A stretch of 64,000 nucleotides of DNA from DASYTH01 sp035942955 (lineage in GTDB: Bacteria > Actinomycetota > Actinomycetes > Mycobacteriales > Pseudonocardiaceae): assembly GCF_035942955.1 (NCBI RefSeq), contig NZ_DASZCQ010000228.1:1-64000 (forward strand). Direction: 5' to 3'. Each line of letters opens with the position of its first letter. The stretch's first letter is position 1. The notes below the pieces were generated by a model. That model was not told the origin of the DNA. It did not search any database and worked only from the letters and a program-made list of their open reading frames with translations. The position numbers and the translations under genes are program-made. Positions 1-8,192 of the stretch are shown one piece after another.

Positions 1-110
1 CGGCACGACGCCGTTTCGCATGCCGATCCGCGCCACCATGGGGTCCCGGTGCTCCAGCCCCCGGGTCAACCGGCGGCCCGCGACGGCAGCCGCAGGCCGA
101 CCCGACGTGG

Positions 111-282
111 CCTTGCGCCGAGGAAAGCGATGTCACCTCCCGGTGCGGTGGCAGGGTGGCTGGGCTTGCGCTGTCGCGCTCCGACCATGATCGCCACGAG
201 AACCATGGCCGCGCCGCGCGCGCGGCGCGGTGTCGTTTTCGCAGACCCATGCGCGCCTTGCGCCGAGGGAAGCGATGTCACC
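111..282 (+). repeat. Two direct copies of a 27-bp intergenic repeat
   Basis: Copies at 111-137 and 256-282 differ at one base. Each begins CCTTGCGCCGAGG and ends AAGCGATGTCACC. The core GGAAGCRATGTCAC recurs at 7194-7217 as an inverted repeat and at 45296-45330 as two half-units, so this is a dispersed intergenic family. Function unknown. Confidence 0.6.
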
Positions 283-330
283 ACGCTTCCGCGCGCCGTT
301 AGGCCGTTCCGACGATCGACTCTCGGCCGA

Positions 331-342
331 GAAGTTGTAAGG
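331..342 (+). promoter_or_regulatory. Motif shared upstream of sigma factor and stalk/sortase genes
   Basis: GAAGTTGTAAGG lies 55 bp before the sigma-factor start, and GAAAGTTGTAAGG (1816-1828) lies 56 bp before the start of the stalk-protein gene. Similar placement before both units suggests a shared promoter element, possibly recognised by the ECF sigma factor encoded here. This is inference; no start site is known. Confidence 0.3.
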
Positions 343-396
343 ATGCTCCCACCTCGGGACTCCCAACCTTTGACAGCTGTCGTCGACGGAGCGCAG

Positions 397-1815
397 ATGA
401 GCACGGATGCCGAACTCGTGGCCGGTGTGCTGGCCGGCGACCGGGAGGCGTTCGCGGCCGTGTACGACCGGTACGCCGACCGGTTGTACGACTTCTGCCA
501 CTCCGTGCTGCGCGATCGGCAGGACGCCGAGGACGCGGTGCAGGACACGTTCGTGCTCGTGGCGCAGCGGTTGGCCCAACTGAACGATCCGGAGCGGCTC
601 CGGCCCTGGCTCTACGCGGTTGCGCGCAGTGTTGCGCTGCGCAGGACGAGGGCGCGCAAGCGGATCGTGCTGGACACCGAGGTGAGCGAGATGCCCGACC
701 CGGACGCCGGTCCGCAGCGCGCCGCGGAGGTCGGCGCGCTGCGCGAGCTCGTCTGGAGCGCGGCGGCCGGGCTGTCCGAACGGGACCGTGCGCTGCTCGA
801 CCTGCACGTGCGCCAGGGCCTGGACGGGGCCGAGCTCGGCGAGGCCATGGGGGTCAGCGCCGGCCACGCCTACGTGCTGCTGACCAGGCTGCGCGACCAG
901 GTCGAGCGCTCGCTCGGGGCACTGCTGATCGCCCGGCTCGGCCGCGACGACTGCGCCGAGCTGAGCGAGCTCCTGTCCACTTGGGACGGTCGGTTCACGC
1001 CGCTGATGCGCAAGCGGGTGGCCCGGCACGTCGACAAGTGCGCGGTGTGCGGCGAGCGCCGCCGGACCATGGTCAGCCCGATCGCCCTGCTCGCCGCCGT
1101 CCCGCTGGTCACCGCCCCGCTGGCGCTGCGCGACCGGGTGCTGGACCGGGTGGAGCTGGTCGCGTACGAACGTCCGGCGAAGCCGCCCCGGCCGTCCCGC
1201 CTGCCCATGGTCGCCGCCGCGACCACCCTGCTCGTCGCCCTCGGCCTGGCCACCTTCTGGGGACGGGTCGGCGGCCTCCCCGGCGCGCCGGTCGCCCAGG
1301 ACCTGCTCCCGACGACCTCCACCCCGTCCGGCTCGACCGGCTCGACCGCCCCGACCCCGCCGTCCGCGCTGCCGCCGGCCGCCACCACGACGCCGCCGGC
1401 GACGACCACCACGACCCGGCCGGGCTCACCGCGGACGACGACCACGACCACCACGACGACCACTCCCCCGCAGCCGCCGCCCCCGCCACCCGACACGTCC
1501 CCGCCGGACATCGTGCGGCAGGCCGCGCAACATCCGCGGATCTTCGTGCCGGGGTGCCGGCCGCCCAACGTCAACTCGGTCACCGCGACCCTGGTCGACG
1601 ACACCGGGGTCGCCTCCGCGATCCTGCACTGGACCGGTCCGGATCAGCAGCCGGGCTCGACCCGGATGGCGCCGCGCGGCGACGTCTGGTTCGCGCAGTT
1701 CCCGCAGTTCACCCTGTCCGGCGGAGTGGTCTGGCAGATCACCGCGACCGACGCCGCGGGCAACACCGCGACCGGACCGAAGAACACGTTCTTCGTCAGC
1801 GAATGCAGCGGCTAG
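397..1815 (+). CDS. Membrane-tethered ECF sigma factor with extracellular Ig-like domain
   Basis: A 472-aa protein starting at the ATG at 397; the frame is open further upstream, but the sigma domain begins right after this ATG. Residues about 10-85 form sigma region 2 (the AEDAVQDTF helix) and about 115-175 form region 4 with its helix-turn-helix. Around residue 208 sits an HVDKCAVC motif of the zinc anti-sigma type (H-x3-C-x2-C). A single membrane helix follows at about 270-288, then a Thr/Pro-rich stalk (about 302-367), then an about 105-residue domain resembling bacterial Ig-like folds. This fuses a cytoplasmic sigma factor, a ZAS-like segment and an outside sensor in one chain. The next genes encode a stalk protein and a sortase, suggesting cell-surface control. 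Autoregulation is possible (shared upstream motif). Confidence 0.8.
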   Translation: MSTDAELVAGVLAGDREAFAAVYDRYADRLYDFCHSVLRDRQDAEDAVQDTFVLVAQRLAQLNDPERLRPWLYAVARSVALRRTRARKRIVLDTEVSEMPDPDAGPQRAAEVGALRELVWSAAAGLSERDRALLDLHVRQGLDGAELGEAMGVSAGHAYVLLTRLRDQVERSLGALLIARLGRDDCAELSELLSTWDGRFTPLMRKRVARHVDKCAVCGERRRTMVSPIALLAAVPLVTAPLALRDRVLDRVELVAYERPAKPPRPSRLPMVAAATTLLVALGLATFWGRVGGLPGAPVAQDLLPTTSTPSGSTGSTAPTPPSALPPAATTTPPATTTTTRPGSPRTTTTTTTTTTPPQPPPPPPDTSPPDIVRQAAQHPRIFVPGCRPPNVNSVTATLVDDTGVASAILHWTGPDQQPGSTRMAPRGDVWFAQFPQFTLSGGVVWQITATDAAGNTATGPKNTFFVSECSG

Positions 1816-1828
1816 GAAAGTTGTAAGG
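1816..1828 (+). promoter_or_regulatory. Second copy of the GTTGTAAGG motif
   Basis: GAAAGTTGTAAGG begins at the stop codon of the sigma gene and lies 56 bp before the GTG start of the next gene. It matches the motif at 331-342. A possible ECF-type promoter element; unproven. Confidence 0.3.
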
Positions 1829-1883
1829 CCCTCGGGTGCCGCGGCTCCTATCCGGCGACACCACCGTCACCGAGGAGGAGCCC

Positions 1884-2390
1884 GTGAGCCGCACCCGAGA
1901 CATCCGCCTGGCCACCATCGCCGGCCTGATCCTGATCGGCACCCTGCTGCTCGGCGCGCAGCCGGGCATCGCGGCGCCGCCGGATCCGGTCAACCCGACC
2001 GAGATCGCGCCACCGCCCGCCACCACCACGACGACCACGACCACCAACCCCAGGCCCGACGTCGACCTGCCGGCCACCGACATCGTGATCGCGCCGCCCA
2101 CCACCGACCCTTCCGCCCCCACGACGCCCACCGAGACCACGGAGCCGACCCAACCCACCCCCAGCAGGACCGCGAGACCGGCCAGGCCGAAGCCGCCCAC
2201 CACGCCAACCACCACCACGACGCCGGCCGGCATCCCGACGCCCAACCGGATCGACACCGGCACCGGCGGCAGCGCCGTGCCCGGCGCGCCGACCTGGCTG
2301 TTCTGGGTCGTGCCCTTGCTGGCCGTGCTGACCCTGGCCGCGGGCGTGTCCGGCTACTGGATGGCCCGGTCCGAGCAGGACCGCCGATGA
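1884..2390 (+). CDS. Exported Pro/Thr-rich stalk protein with C-terminal membrane anchor
   Basis: The start is the GTG at 1884, placed by a strong GAGGAGG ribosome site 8 bp upstream; a possible ATG at 1836 has no such site. The 168-aa product has an N-terminal hydrophobic signal segment (residues about 11-30), a long low-complexity Pro/Thr stalk with a poly-Thr run, and a C-terminal hydrophobic helix followed by a short charged tail (SEQDRR), the layout of a wall-spanning anchored protein. No LPxTG sorting motif is obvious. The stop overlaps the sortase start (ATGA), so the two are translationally coupled and probably functionally linked. No specific function is recognised. Confidence 0.7.
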   Translation: MSRTRDIRLATIAGLILIGTLLLGAQPGIAAPPDPVNPTEIAPPPATTTTTTTTNPRPDVDLPATDIVIAPPTTDPSAPTTPTETTEPTQPTPSRTARPARPKPPTTPTTTTTPAGIPTPNRIDTGTGGSAVPGAPTWLFWVVPLLAVLTLAAGVSGYWMARSEQDRR

Positions 2391-2968
2391 GAACCGGGCG
2401 CCCGGTCCTGGTCATGCTGGCCGCGGTCGCGGCGGCCGCGGTCGCGATCGTCATCGCCGCGCGGCTCGACCGGGTGCGCGCCGACCGGCCCCCGGACCCC
2501 ACCGGCACCGCGCCCGCCGCCGAGCTGGGCGCGCCGCTGCGGATCACGATCCCGGCCATCGGTGTGGACGCGCCGCTCGTCGCGGTCGGGCTGCGGCCGG
2601 ACGGCGCCATGCAGACCCCCGAGTTCGGCCACGCCGGCTGGTACGACCTCGGTCCCAAGCCCGGCCAGCCGGGCCCGGCCGTCGTGGTGGCCCACGTGGA
2701 CTCCGACGCAGAGGGCCCCGACGTGTTCCACCGGCTGCGCGAGCTGCACGCCGGTGATCGGGTGACCGTCCACTATCCGGAGGGCGCCCGCACCTTCGCC
2801 GTCACCGGCAAGGAGCAGGCGGCCAAGACCGAGCTGCCGGCGGCCAGGATCTGGAACGGCACCACGATGCCGGTGCTGCGCCTGATCACCTGCGGCGGCC
2901 CGTTCGACCGCAAGGCCAGCAGCTACCTCGACAACGTCATCGTCTACGCCGACCAGCTCGTGGCCTGA
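2387..2968 (+). CDS. Sortase (class F-like)
   Basis: A 193-aa transpeptidase that anchors exported proteins to the cell surface. An N-terminal membrane helix (about residues 8-25) is followed by the sortase beta-barrel. The catalytic His is in VVVAHVDS (about residue 102), the catalytic Cys in LITCGG (about residue 168), and an Arg follows in FDRKASSYLDN. The small size, N-terminal anchor and TCGG context fit actinobacterial class E/F sortases; class F is favoured but not certain. It overlaps the upstream stalk-protein gene by 4 bp, so that protein is its most likely substrate or partner. Confidence 0.85.
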   Translation: MRTGRPVLVMLAAVAAAAVAIVIAARLDRVRADRPPDPTGTAPAAELGAPLRITIPAIGVDAPLVAVGLRPDGAMQTPEFGHAGWYDLGPKPGQPGPAVVVAHVDSDAEGPDVFHRLRELHAGDRVTVHYPEGARTFAVTGKEQAAKTELPAARIWNGTTMPVLRLITCGGPFDRKASSYLDNVIVYADQLVA

Positions 2969-2975
2969 GTCGGCA

Positions 2976-3233
2976 TCAGCCTTCCGTGGGCCGGGTCAGG
3001 CGCACGCGGAGTGCCCTGGCACCGAGGTAGCTCACCACGGAGGCGACGCCGACCAGCGGGATGTCGATCAGCAGGAACTCCCAGCCGATCCTGTACTCAC
3101 CGGTGATGATCGTCGCCAGCGAGCCGAGCACGACCGCGAGCGTGACCCCGAGCGGGGCGCGGCGGGCCGGTTTCAGCCCACCCAGCAGCAGTCCGACCAG
3201 CAGCCCGGCGACGATCGGGAGGATCTCGTTCAC
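2976..3233 (-). CDS. Small integral membrane protein, unknown function
   Basis: An 85-aa protein from a GTG start preceded by GGAGGG on the minus strand. Three hydrophobic segments (about residues 3-20, 27-44 and 52-70) make it a multi-spanning membrane protein; the family is not recognised. Its start overlaps the TGA of an upstream Pro/Ala-rich open frame that lacks a start codon, so it may be the surviving tail of a longer decayed unit. Convergent with the sortase gene, 7 bp apart. Confidence 0.55.
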   Translation of the reverse strand: MNEILPIVAGLLVGLLLGGLKPARRAPLGVTLAVVLGSLATIITGEYRIGWEFLLIDIPLVGVASVVSYLGARALRVRLTRPTEG

Positions 3234-3475
3234 GACTGGTCGCCCTCCGTGGGGCCGACCGGGGCCGGCCCGGCGGGCTGTGCGTTCAGCGCGGTCCGCG
3301 CCTCGACCGGCGGCGCTGCCGGGGCGGCGCCCGGGGTGGCCGGGATACCGGCGACCGGCGGGACGCCCGCTGCCAAACCCGCGGTGGGCGCGGGCCCGCC
3401 GTCAATGGCGCCGGCCGCGGTCGGTCCCGGCCAGGTCGCCGCCGGGGCACCCGGACCGGTCTGCGATGTGCCGGC
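3230..3475 (-). pseudogene. Pro/Ala-rich open frame without a start (gene remnant)
   Basis: Read on the minus strand, an about 80-codon frame rich in Pro, Ala and Gly, with G/C at nearly all third positions, runs from an in-frame TAG to a TGA overlapping the GTG of the gene at 3233. No ATG or GTG start is present. It resembles the linker of an exported protein and is probably a 5'-truncated remnant; chance coding-like composition in GC-rich DNA is the alternative. Confidence 0.3.
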
Positions 3476-3479
3476 CTAA

Positions 3480-3551
3480 AGTACGTACGGCAAGCTCGCG
3501 GTCCGCGACGAGGCGACCGCCCTCGTCGCGGCCCTCAACGAGTGGCTGTGA
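3480..3551 (+). pseudogene. 3' end of an unidentified gene (remnant)
   Basis: A short frame reads STYGKLAVRDEATALVAALN-EWL then TGA, with actinomycete codon use and the look of an amphipathic C-terminal helix. No start or upstream domain exists, so it looks like the tail of a deleted gene. With the facing remnant at 3230-3475 it marks 3234-3662 as a decay scar without intact genes. Confidence 0.3.
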
Positions 3552-3662
3552 CCAGCACCGCCGACGCCATGCCCGCTCCGAGGCGGCCAGCAGCTGATGA
3601 ACCGCCCGACCACGCCTGAGCGCTCCGGCGTCTGACGGGAGTTACCTGTCCACGCCGGGATG

Positions 3663-4028
3663 TCAGGAAGACGTCAGGCAAAAGGGGTGGCCAGCCGGAT
3701 CCAGCAGTACCCGCCAGCGTCCGTCGCCGGGCTGATGGGCCGGTTTGGCCGCGCCGAGTTCCAGCGCCAGCGCTTCCACCGCATCAAGGTCGTCAGCGCG
3801 GAAATCCAGATGGAACTGTTGTGGCACGTCCTGACCCGGCCACTGCGGAGCCCGGTACCCGTCAACCCGCTGGAACCCCAGATCACAGCCGGAGCCGTCC
3901 GTCAAAGCGACGAACTCGTCCGTACTGAACAGCTCGCGCATCCCGGTCAGCGCACCGTAGAAGCCCGCCAGCACCTGCGGGTCAGCACAGTCCACAGTCA
4001 CCCCTCGCAGTACAGCGCCTGGCACCAT
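3663..4028 (-). CDS. VOC-family (glyoxalase-like) protein
   Basis: A 121-aa single-domain protein with the beta-alpha-beta-beta-beta fold of the vicinal oxygen chelate superfamily. Visible family hallmarks are the N-terminal GVTVDCADPQVLAGFY strand-helix, a central QFHLDF strand with a potential metal-binding His, and the C-terminal LLDPAGHPFCL strand. Members include glyoxalases, dioxygenases and drug-binding proteins; this actinobacterial subgroup (Glyoxalase_6-like) mostly lacks a known substrate. It stands alone, with 152 bp of unannotated DNA separating it from the next gene. Confidence 0.75.
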   Translation of the reverse strand: MVPGAVLRGVTVDCADPQVLAGFYGALTGMRELFSTDEFVALTDGSGCDLGFQRVDGYRAPQWPGQDVPQQFHLDFRADDLDAVEALALELGAAKPAHQPGDGRWRVLLDPAGHPFCLTSS

Positions 4029-4180
4029 TCGCTCCTTCGCGTCCGCGCGCCTGTCGCCGTACGCCGCCGCTGCACGCGATCACCGACCACACCGTACCCG
4101 CCACATCCACCACTGAAATAGCGGTTAACCCCTGCCTCACAGCAACGGGTAACTATGACCGGCGCTTTCGATACACGCCC

Positions 4181-5086
4181 CTAGGCGCGGGCGCGGAGGC
4201 GGCGGAGCATGCGGGCGTCCTCGAAGCCGACGGCGCGGGCGGCGGTTTCGACGGTGGCGCCGTGGCCGATGAGGTGCTCGGCGCGTTCGAGGCGCAGGAT
4301 GTGCTGGTAGCGCAACGGGGTCAGGCCGGTGGCGCGGCCGAAGAGGCGGGTGACGGTGCGCTCGCTGAGGCCGGACTCGGCGGCCAGGTCGGCGAGCCGG
4401 AGCCGGTCGGTGAAGCGGGCCTCGATCAGGTCCTGGATCCGGTGCACGGCGTCGTTGAGGTGCGCCCGGTGCCGCAGCAGCGCGCTGGTCTGCGGCTCGT
4501 CACCGTTGCGGCGGGCGTAGACGACCATGTCCCGTGCGACCCGGCCGGCGGCGCCCGGCCCGTGCCGCATGGCGATCAGGTGCAGGGCCAGGTCGATGCC
4601 GCTGGCGATGCCGGCGGAGGTGACCACCCGGTCGTCGACCACGTAGAGCACGTCGCGCGCCACCCGCGCCCGCGGGTACCTGCGGGCAAGGGCGTCCTGC
4701 AGGTCGTGATGCGTGGTGCAGCGCCGGCCGTCCAGCAGCCCGGCCCTGGCGAGCGCGAACGCGCCCGCGCACACGCTGGCGACCGTGCCACCCGCGGCGT
4801 GGTGCTCGCGCAGCCGCCGCAGGGTGGGCTCGGTCAGCCGTTCGCGCCCGTCCCCGTTGGTGATCCGCCAGCCGGGAACGAGGATCAGGTCGGACCGGTC
4901 CAGCTCCGGCCATTCCACCTCGGCGCGCACCGGAAGGCCTTGCGCCGTCAGGACTTCCGGCTGCTCGGCCAGGTAGTCGAGCCGGTAGTCGTACCCGTGG
5001 CCGGCCGCGGTGCCGAACGCCTGGGCCGGCCCGGCGAGGTCGAGCAGGTGCACGTCGGGAACCAGGACGAGGACGACTCGGGGCAT
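4181..5086 (-). CDS. GlxA-type regulator (DJ-1/PfpI domain plus AraC HTH)
   Basis: A 301-aa transcription regulator. Residues about 1-165 form a DJ-1/PfpI class I glutamine-amidotransferase-like domain with the nucleophile-elbow motif SVCAGAFALA, used here for ligand sensing. Residues about 205-301 form an AraC-type double helix-turn-helix (LADLAAESGLSERTVTRLF). It lies 7 bp downstream of an isochorismatase-fold hydrolase gene on the same strand, so the two are probably co-transcribed and the regulator may control that hydrolase. The inducer is unknown. Confidence 0.85.
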   Translation of the reverse strand: MPRVVLVLVPDVHLLDLAGPAQAFGTAAGHGYDYRLDYLAEQPEVLTAQGLPVRAEVEWPELDRSDLILVPGWRITNGDGRERLTEPTLRRLREHHAAGGTVASVCAGAFALARAGLLDGRRCTTHHDLQDALARRYPRARVARDVLYVVDDRVVTSAGIASGIDLALHLIAMRHGPGAAGRVARDMVVYARRNGDEPQTSALLRHRAHLNDAVHRIQDLIEARFTDRLRLADLAAESGLSERTVTRLFGRATGLTPLRYQHILRLERAEHLIGHGATVETAARAVGFEDARMLRRLRARA

Positions 5087-5093
5087 GATCTGG

Positions 5094-5699
5094 TCAGCCT
5101 ACGGTCTCCAGGGCCGGTGCGCCGGTGACCTCGTCCACCGTCCGGATCGTGGCGAACCGGCCGGCGAGCATGAACTCGGTCCGGGCGAGGATGTCCTCGG
5201 TCCGCAGGGTCCGCGGATCGGCCAGCAACTCCTCCGGGGTGAGGTCCTCGGGCGCGTCCCGGTGCGCGATGGGGTTGGTCGTCGTGGCCTCGGTGACGAA
5301 CGTGATCCGGTACCCGAGATCGGAGCCCACCCTGGCCGTCGTCTCGCAGCACTGCTCGGTCCGGATCCCGCTGATGATCAGCTTGCGAACGCCCCGCTCG
5401 GTGAGCAGCTGCTGCAGATTCGTCGTGGTGAAGGCGTTGTGCGAGGTCTTGGTGATCACCGGCTCCCCCGCCGCGGGCGCCAGCCCCGCCATCGGCCGGA
5501 CGTGGCCGAGGGCCGGGTCGAACACCCCACCGGTGCCCGGCGCGGTGTGCAGCACCCAGATCACCGGCTGCCCGTTCGCCCTTGCGTGCTCCACCAACCG
5601 GTTCACCGCGCCCACGATGTCCGGATTGGACGTGAGCGACCAGATCGGCTGCCGGCGGAACGACTCCTGAACATCGATCACGAGAAGAGCTGTGGTCAT
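5094..5699 (-). CDS. Isochorismatase-fold cysteine hydrolase
   Basis: The 201-aa product starts at the ATG at 5699, where the conserved MTTALLVIDVQESF strand begins. The isochorismatase-like fold is visible: catalytic Asp in VIDVQ, a Lys in VITKTSHNAF, and the Cys in GIRTEQCCETTAR that acts as nucleophile in nicotinamidase-like members. This fits an amide or imide hydrolase of unknown substrate rather than a true isochorismatase, whose position is occupied differently. The downstream GlxA-type regulator gene is 7 bp away. Confidence 0.8.
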   Translation of the reverse strand: MTTALLVIDVQESFRRQPIWSLTSNPDIVGAVNRLVEHARANGQPVIWVLHTAPGTGGVFDPALGHVRPMAGLAPAAGEPVITKTSHNAFTTTNLQQLLTERGVRKLIISGIRTEQCCETTARVGSDLGYRITFVTEATTTNPIAHRDAPEDLTPEELLADPRTLRTEDILARTEFMLAGRFATIRTVDEVTGAPALETVG

Positions 5700-5775
5700 G
5701 CCCCAAGTCTCACCCGCGCGCGGCACCGCCCGACAGGCTCGATCGAGCCCCGATGCGGACGGATCCGGTCACGGA

Positions 5776-7125
5776 TCAGGAGCCGGTGGAGGCGAGCTCG
5801 GCAAGCAGGAGGGCCTCGGCGAGGCAGGCGCGTTCGAAGTCGGCCAGCGGCAGGCTCTCGTCGGTGGAGTGGGCCCGGCATTCCGGGTCCGCCCCGGCGC
5901 TGGTGACCAGGATCGCCGCGGCCGGGAAGGCGGCGGCGAACTCCGCGATGAACGGGATCGTGCCGCCCTGGCCGATGTCGACGACCTCGCGACCGTAGGC
6001 GGCCCGGAACGCCCGGCGGGCCGCGTCGAACATCGGCCCGCTGGCGTCGATGGCGTGCGACTGCGCGGTCCGGCCGTCGCTCACGGTCACGTGCAGGCCC
6101 CACGGAGTGTGCTGCTCCAGGTGCCGGCGCAGCGCCGCCAGCGCCCGGTCCGGGTCGTCGCCAGGGGCCAGCCGCAGGCCGACCTTGGCCCTTGCCGCCG
6201 GGGCGAGCGTGTTGGACGCGTCGGCCACCGGGGTGGCGTCGATGGCCAGCACGGTGGCCGACGGCCTGGTCCACAGCCGTTCGGCGATGCTGCCGTCGCC
6301 GATCAGCGCGACCCCGTCGAGCATGGCCGCCTCGGCGCGGAACCGGTCCTCGGGGTAGTCGAAGTCGAACGGCTTGCCGGTGAGCAGCCCGTCCACCGCG
6401 ACGTTGCCCACGTCGTCGTGCAGCGTCGCCAGCAGCCGGCACAGCGCGGTCAGCGCGTCCGGGGCGACGCCGCCGAAGCCGCCGGAGTGCGCGCCGTGCC
6501 GCAGCGCGCGCAGCTCCACGACGCACGAGCACATGCCGCGCAGGCTCGTGGTGAACGACGGCGTGCCGAGCTCCACGTTGTCCGAGTCGGCCAGCACGAT
6601 CACGTCGGCGGCGAGCTCGTCACGGTGCCGCTCGAGGAACGCGCCCAGCGTCGGCGACCCGATCTCCTCCTCGCCCTCGACGAACACCGTGACCCCGACC
6701 GGCGGCCGGCCGCCGTGGGCGCGCAGCGCGGCCAGGTGCGCGGCGATACCGGCCTTGTCGTCGGACGATCCGCGGCCGTAGAGCCGCCCGTCGCGCTCCA
6801 CCGGCTGGAACGGCGGGCTGGTCCAGCCGGACGGGTCGCCGGTCGGCTGCACGTCGTGGTGGGCGTAGAGCAGCACGGTCGGTGCGCCGGGCGGCGCCGG
6901 GTAGCGGGCGAGCACCGCGGGCGCGCACCCCTCGACGTCGTCGAGGATCTCCACCTCGGGCATGCCGGCGTCGCGCAGCAGCGCCGCGGTCGCCTGCGCC
7001 GAGCGGAGCACCTCGCCGGCCGCGGCCGGGTCCGCGCTCACCGACGGGATGCGGATCAGGGCCTCGAGGTCGGCCCGCACTCCGGGCAGCACGTCGCGCA
7101 CGGCAGCACGCAGCTCATCGCTCAT
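5776..7125 (-). CDS. M20-family metallopeptidase (dipeptidase)
   Basis: A 449-aa di-zinc amidohydrolase of the M20 family, probably a cytosolic dipeptidase. Zinc ligands and catalytic residues are visible: HHDVQP (about residue 87), GRGSSDDKAG with the bridging Asp, EGEEEIGS with the catalytic Glu and a ligand Glu, and a C-terminal His in ECRAHSTDE. The dimerisation insert occupies the middle third. The length is normal for the family and the start is well placed. It lies alone, ending 76 bp from the hydrolase gene on the same strand; specificity cannot be told from sequence. Confidence 0.88.
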   Translation of the reverse strand: MSDELRAAVRDVLPGVRADLEALIRIPSVSADPAAAGEVLRSAQATAALLRDAGMPEVEILDDVEGCAPAVLARYPAPPGAPTVLLYAHHDVQPTGDPSGWTSPPFQPVERDGRLYGRGSSDDKAGIAAHLAALRAHGGRPPVGVTVFVEGEEEIGSPTLGAFLERHRDELAADVIVLADSDNVELGTPSFTTSLRGMCSCVVELRALRHGAHSGGFGGVAPDALTALCRLLATLHDDVGNVAVDGLLTGKPFDFDYPEDRFRAEAAMLDGVALIGDGSIAERLWTRPSATVLAIDATPVADASNTLAPAARAKVGLRLAPGDDPDRALAALRRHLEQHTPWGLHVTVSDGRTAQSHAIDASGPMFDAARRAFRAAYGREVVDIGQGGTIPFIAEFAAAFPAAAILVTSAGADPECRAHSTDESLPLADFERACLAEALLLAELASTGS

Positions 7126-7193
7126 GCACTCTTCTTATCAGGATCCGCTAGAGCGATCATGACAGCGCCGCGGTCCCTCCGACCGTCGCAAGT

Positions 7194-7217
7194 GGAAGCA
7201 ATGTCACATTGCTTTCC
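7194..7217. repeat. Intergenic inverted repeat of the GGAAGCRATGTCAC family
   Basis: GGAAGCAATGT and ACATTGCTTTCC form a nearly perfect hairpin with one extra T. It sits between the M20 peptidase start and the 3' end of the small gene at 7236. It could act as a terminator-like hairpin for 7236-7466 or be a dispersed repeat; the core recurs at 111-137, 256-282 and 45296-45330. Confidence 0.55.
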
Positions 7218-7235
7218 GACCGGCGTCCCCGACCG

Positions 7236-7466
7236 TCAGCCGTGGCAGCGTTTGCGGTGTGCCGCGATGCGGTCGATGAGCTCGTCGGGCGAGCAACCCA
7301 CGATGATCGACCGGCAGCCCGGCTCCGGGCACCGCTCGCCGAGCAGCTTTCGCGGCACCGTCTCGGTGGACAGCAGGCATTTGCCCGCAGCGAGCTCGAC
7401 TCCGTCCAGCCACGGGCCGAACAGGCGTAGCAAGTCGGCCCCGACGGGCTTCTGTCTCCAACTCAT
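7236..7466 (-). CDS. Small Cys/His protein, putative zinc-binding
   Basis: A 76-aa protein starting at the ATG at 7466, chosen because GGAGGTGGGG precedes it at good spacing; longer upstream starts lack this. The C-terminal half holds CPEPGC ... HRKRCHG, a C-x4-C plus H-x4-C arrangement that could bind one zinc ion. The family is not recognised. It is divergent from a Nudix/XRE pair across 228 bp, a setting that hints at shared control. Confidence 0.6.
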   Translation of the reverse strand: MSWRQKPVGADLLRLFGPWLDGVELAAGKCLLSTETVPRKLLGERCPEPGCRSIIVGCSPDELIDRIAAHRKRCHG

Positions 7467-7694
7467 TCCCCACCTCCGCACCATTCGATTGGTCCGATTG
7501 GTGCGCCACGCCATGACATCTCGTTTCCTTCCCAGCACGGGTCGCTACAGCTTGATCCGCCACGTCGTGGGGCGACACCGCCCGGAAACCGGTTCTCCAC
7601 GGGGCTTTCACCGTCAACCCTGCCTCCTGGGCAGTGAATCCCATTCCGACTGCGGGGTAACCTCGATGAGGATCGGCGTGACGGGAGTCGAAAC

Positions 7695-8192
7695 ATGACG
7701 AACCTGGACCTGCTGCCGTACGACGAATATGTGGCGCGGTTACCCCGCAAACGCATGTCCGCCGGCGTTCTGCTGCGCGACGCGCGCGGCCGGGTCCTGC
7801 TGGTCGAACCGTCCTACAAGCCGCGCTGGGAGATTCCCGGCGGTGTGGTCGAAGACGGCGAGGCGCCGTGGGACACCGCCGTGCGCGAGCTGCACGAGGA
7901 GATCGGGCTGGCCCGCACGGTGGGTCGGCTGCTGGTCGTCGATCACGTCACGCCGCGCAACGGCGACAAACTGCCGGAGCGGGTCGCGTTCGTGTTCGAC
8001 GGCGGCACGATCGGCGAGGGCGAGGTCGCCGAGCTGGTGTTCAGCCCGGAGATCGTGTCCGCTCGCCTCTGCACCCCCGATGACGTCCGGACCAGGGCCG
8101 AGTCGCTGCTGGCCGACCGGTTGGCCGCGGCGGTCGAGGCCGCCATCGCCGGCCAGGCCGCGTTGTGCGAGCGGGGAAAGCGCGTGGCCTGA
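7695..8192 (+). CDS. Nudix hydrolase
   Basis: A 165-aa hydrolase acting on nucleoside diphosphate-linked substrates. The full Nudix box is present (G-x5-E-x7-REUXEEXGU): GGVVEDGEAPWDTAVREL continuing as HEEIGL at about residues 50-72. The stop overlaps the start of the next gene by one base (TGATG), so it is translationally coupled to an XRE-type regulator. In actinobacteria this pairing often links a metabolite-cleaning enzyme with its regulator. The substrate is not predictable. Confidence 0.9.
   Translation: MTNLDLLPYDEYVARLPRKRMSAGVLLRDARGRVLLVEPSYKPRWEIPGGVVEDGEAPWDTAVRELHEEIGLARTVGRLLVVDHVTPRNGDKLPERVAFVFDGGTIGEGEVAELVFSPEIVSARLCTPDDVRTRAESLLADRLAAAVEAAIAGQAALCERGKRVA

Larger units (their letters stand above)
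1..396. other. Non-coding left flank with a duplicated motif
   Basis: No convincing gene is seen here; open frames on both strands lack a recognisable product. The stretch holds two near-identical 27-bp copies (111-137 and 256-282, one mismatch) containing the core AAGCGATGTCACC, part of a repeat family also seen at 7194-7217 and 45296-45330. A GAAGTTGTAAGG motif at 331-342 may belong to the promoter of the following sigma-factor gene. Confidence 0.5.

Noticed and set aside
1321..1500. Thr/Pro codon repeats as a microsatellite of interest
   Set aside because: Typical wall-spanning stalk sequence of exported actinobacterial proteins; also seen in the next gene.
5094..5699. Isochorismatase-like gene as part of a catechol siderophore pathway
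   Set aside because: No entA/entB/entE-type genes or aryl-starter domain are present, and its partner is a GlxA-type regulator; it is an unrelated hydrolase.
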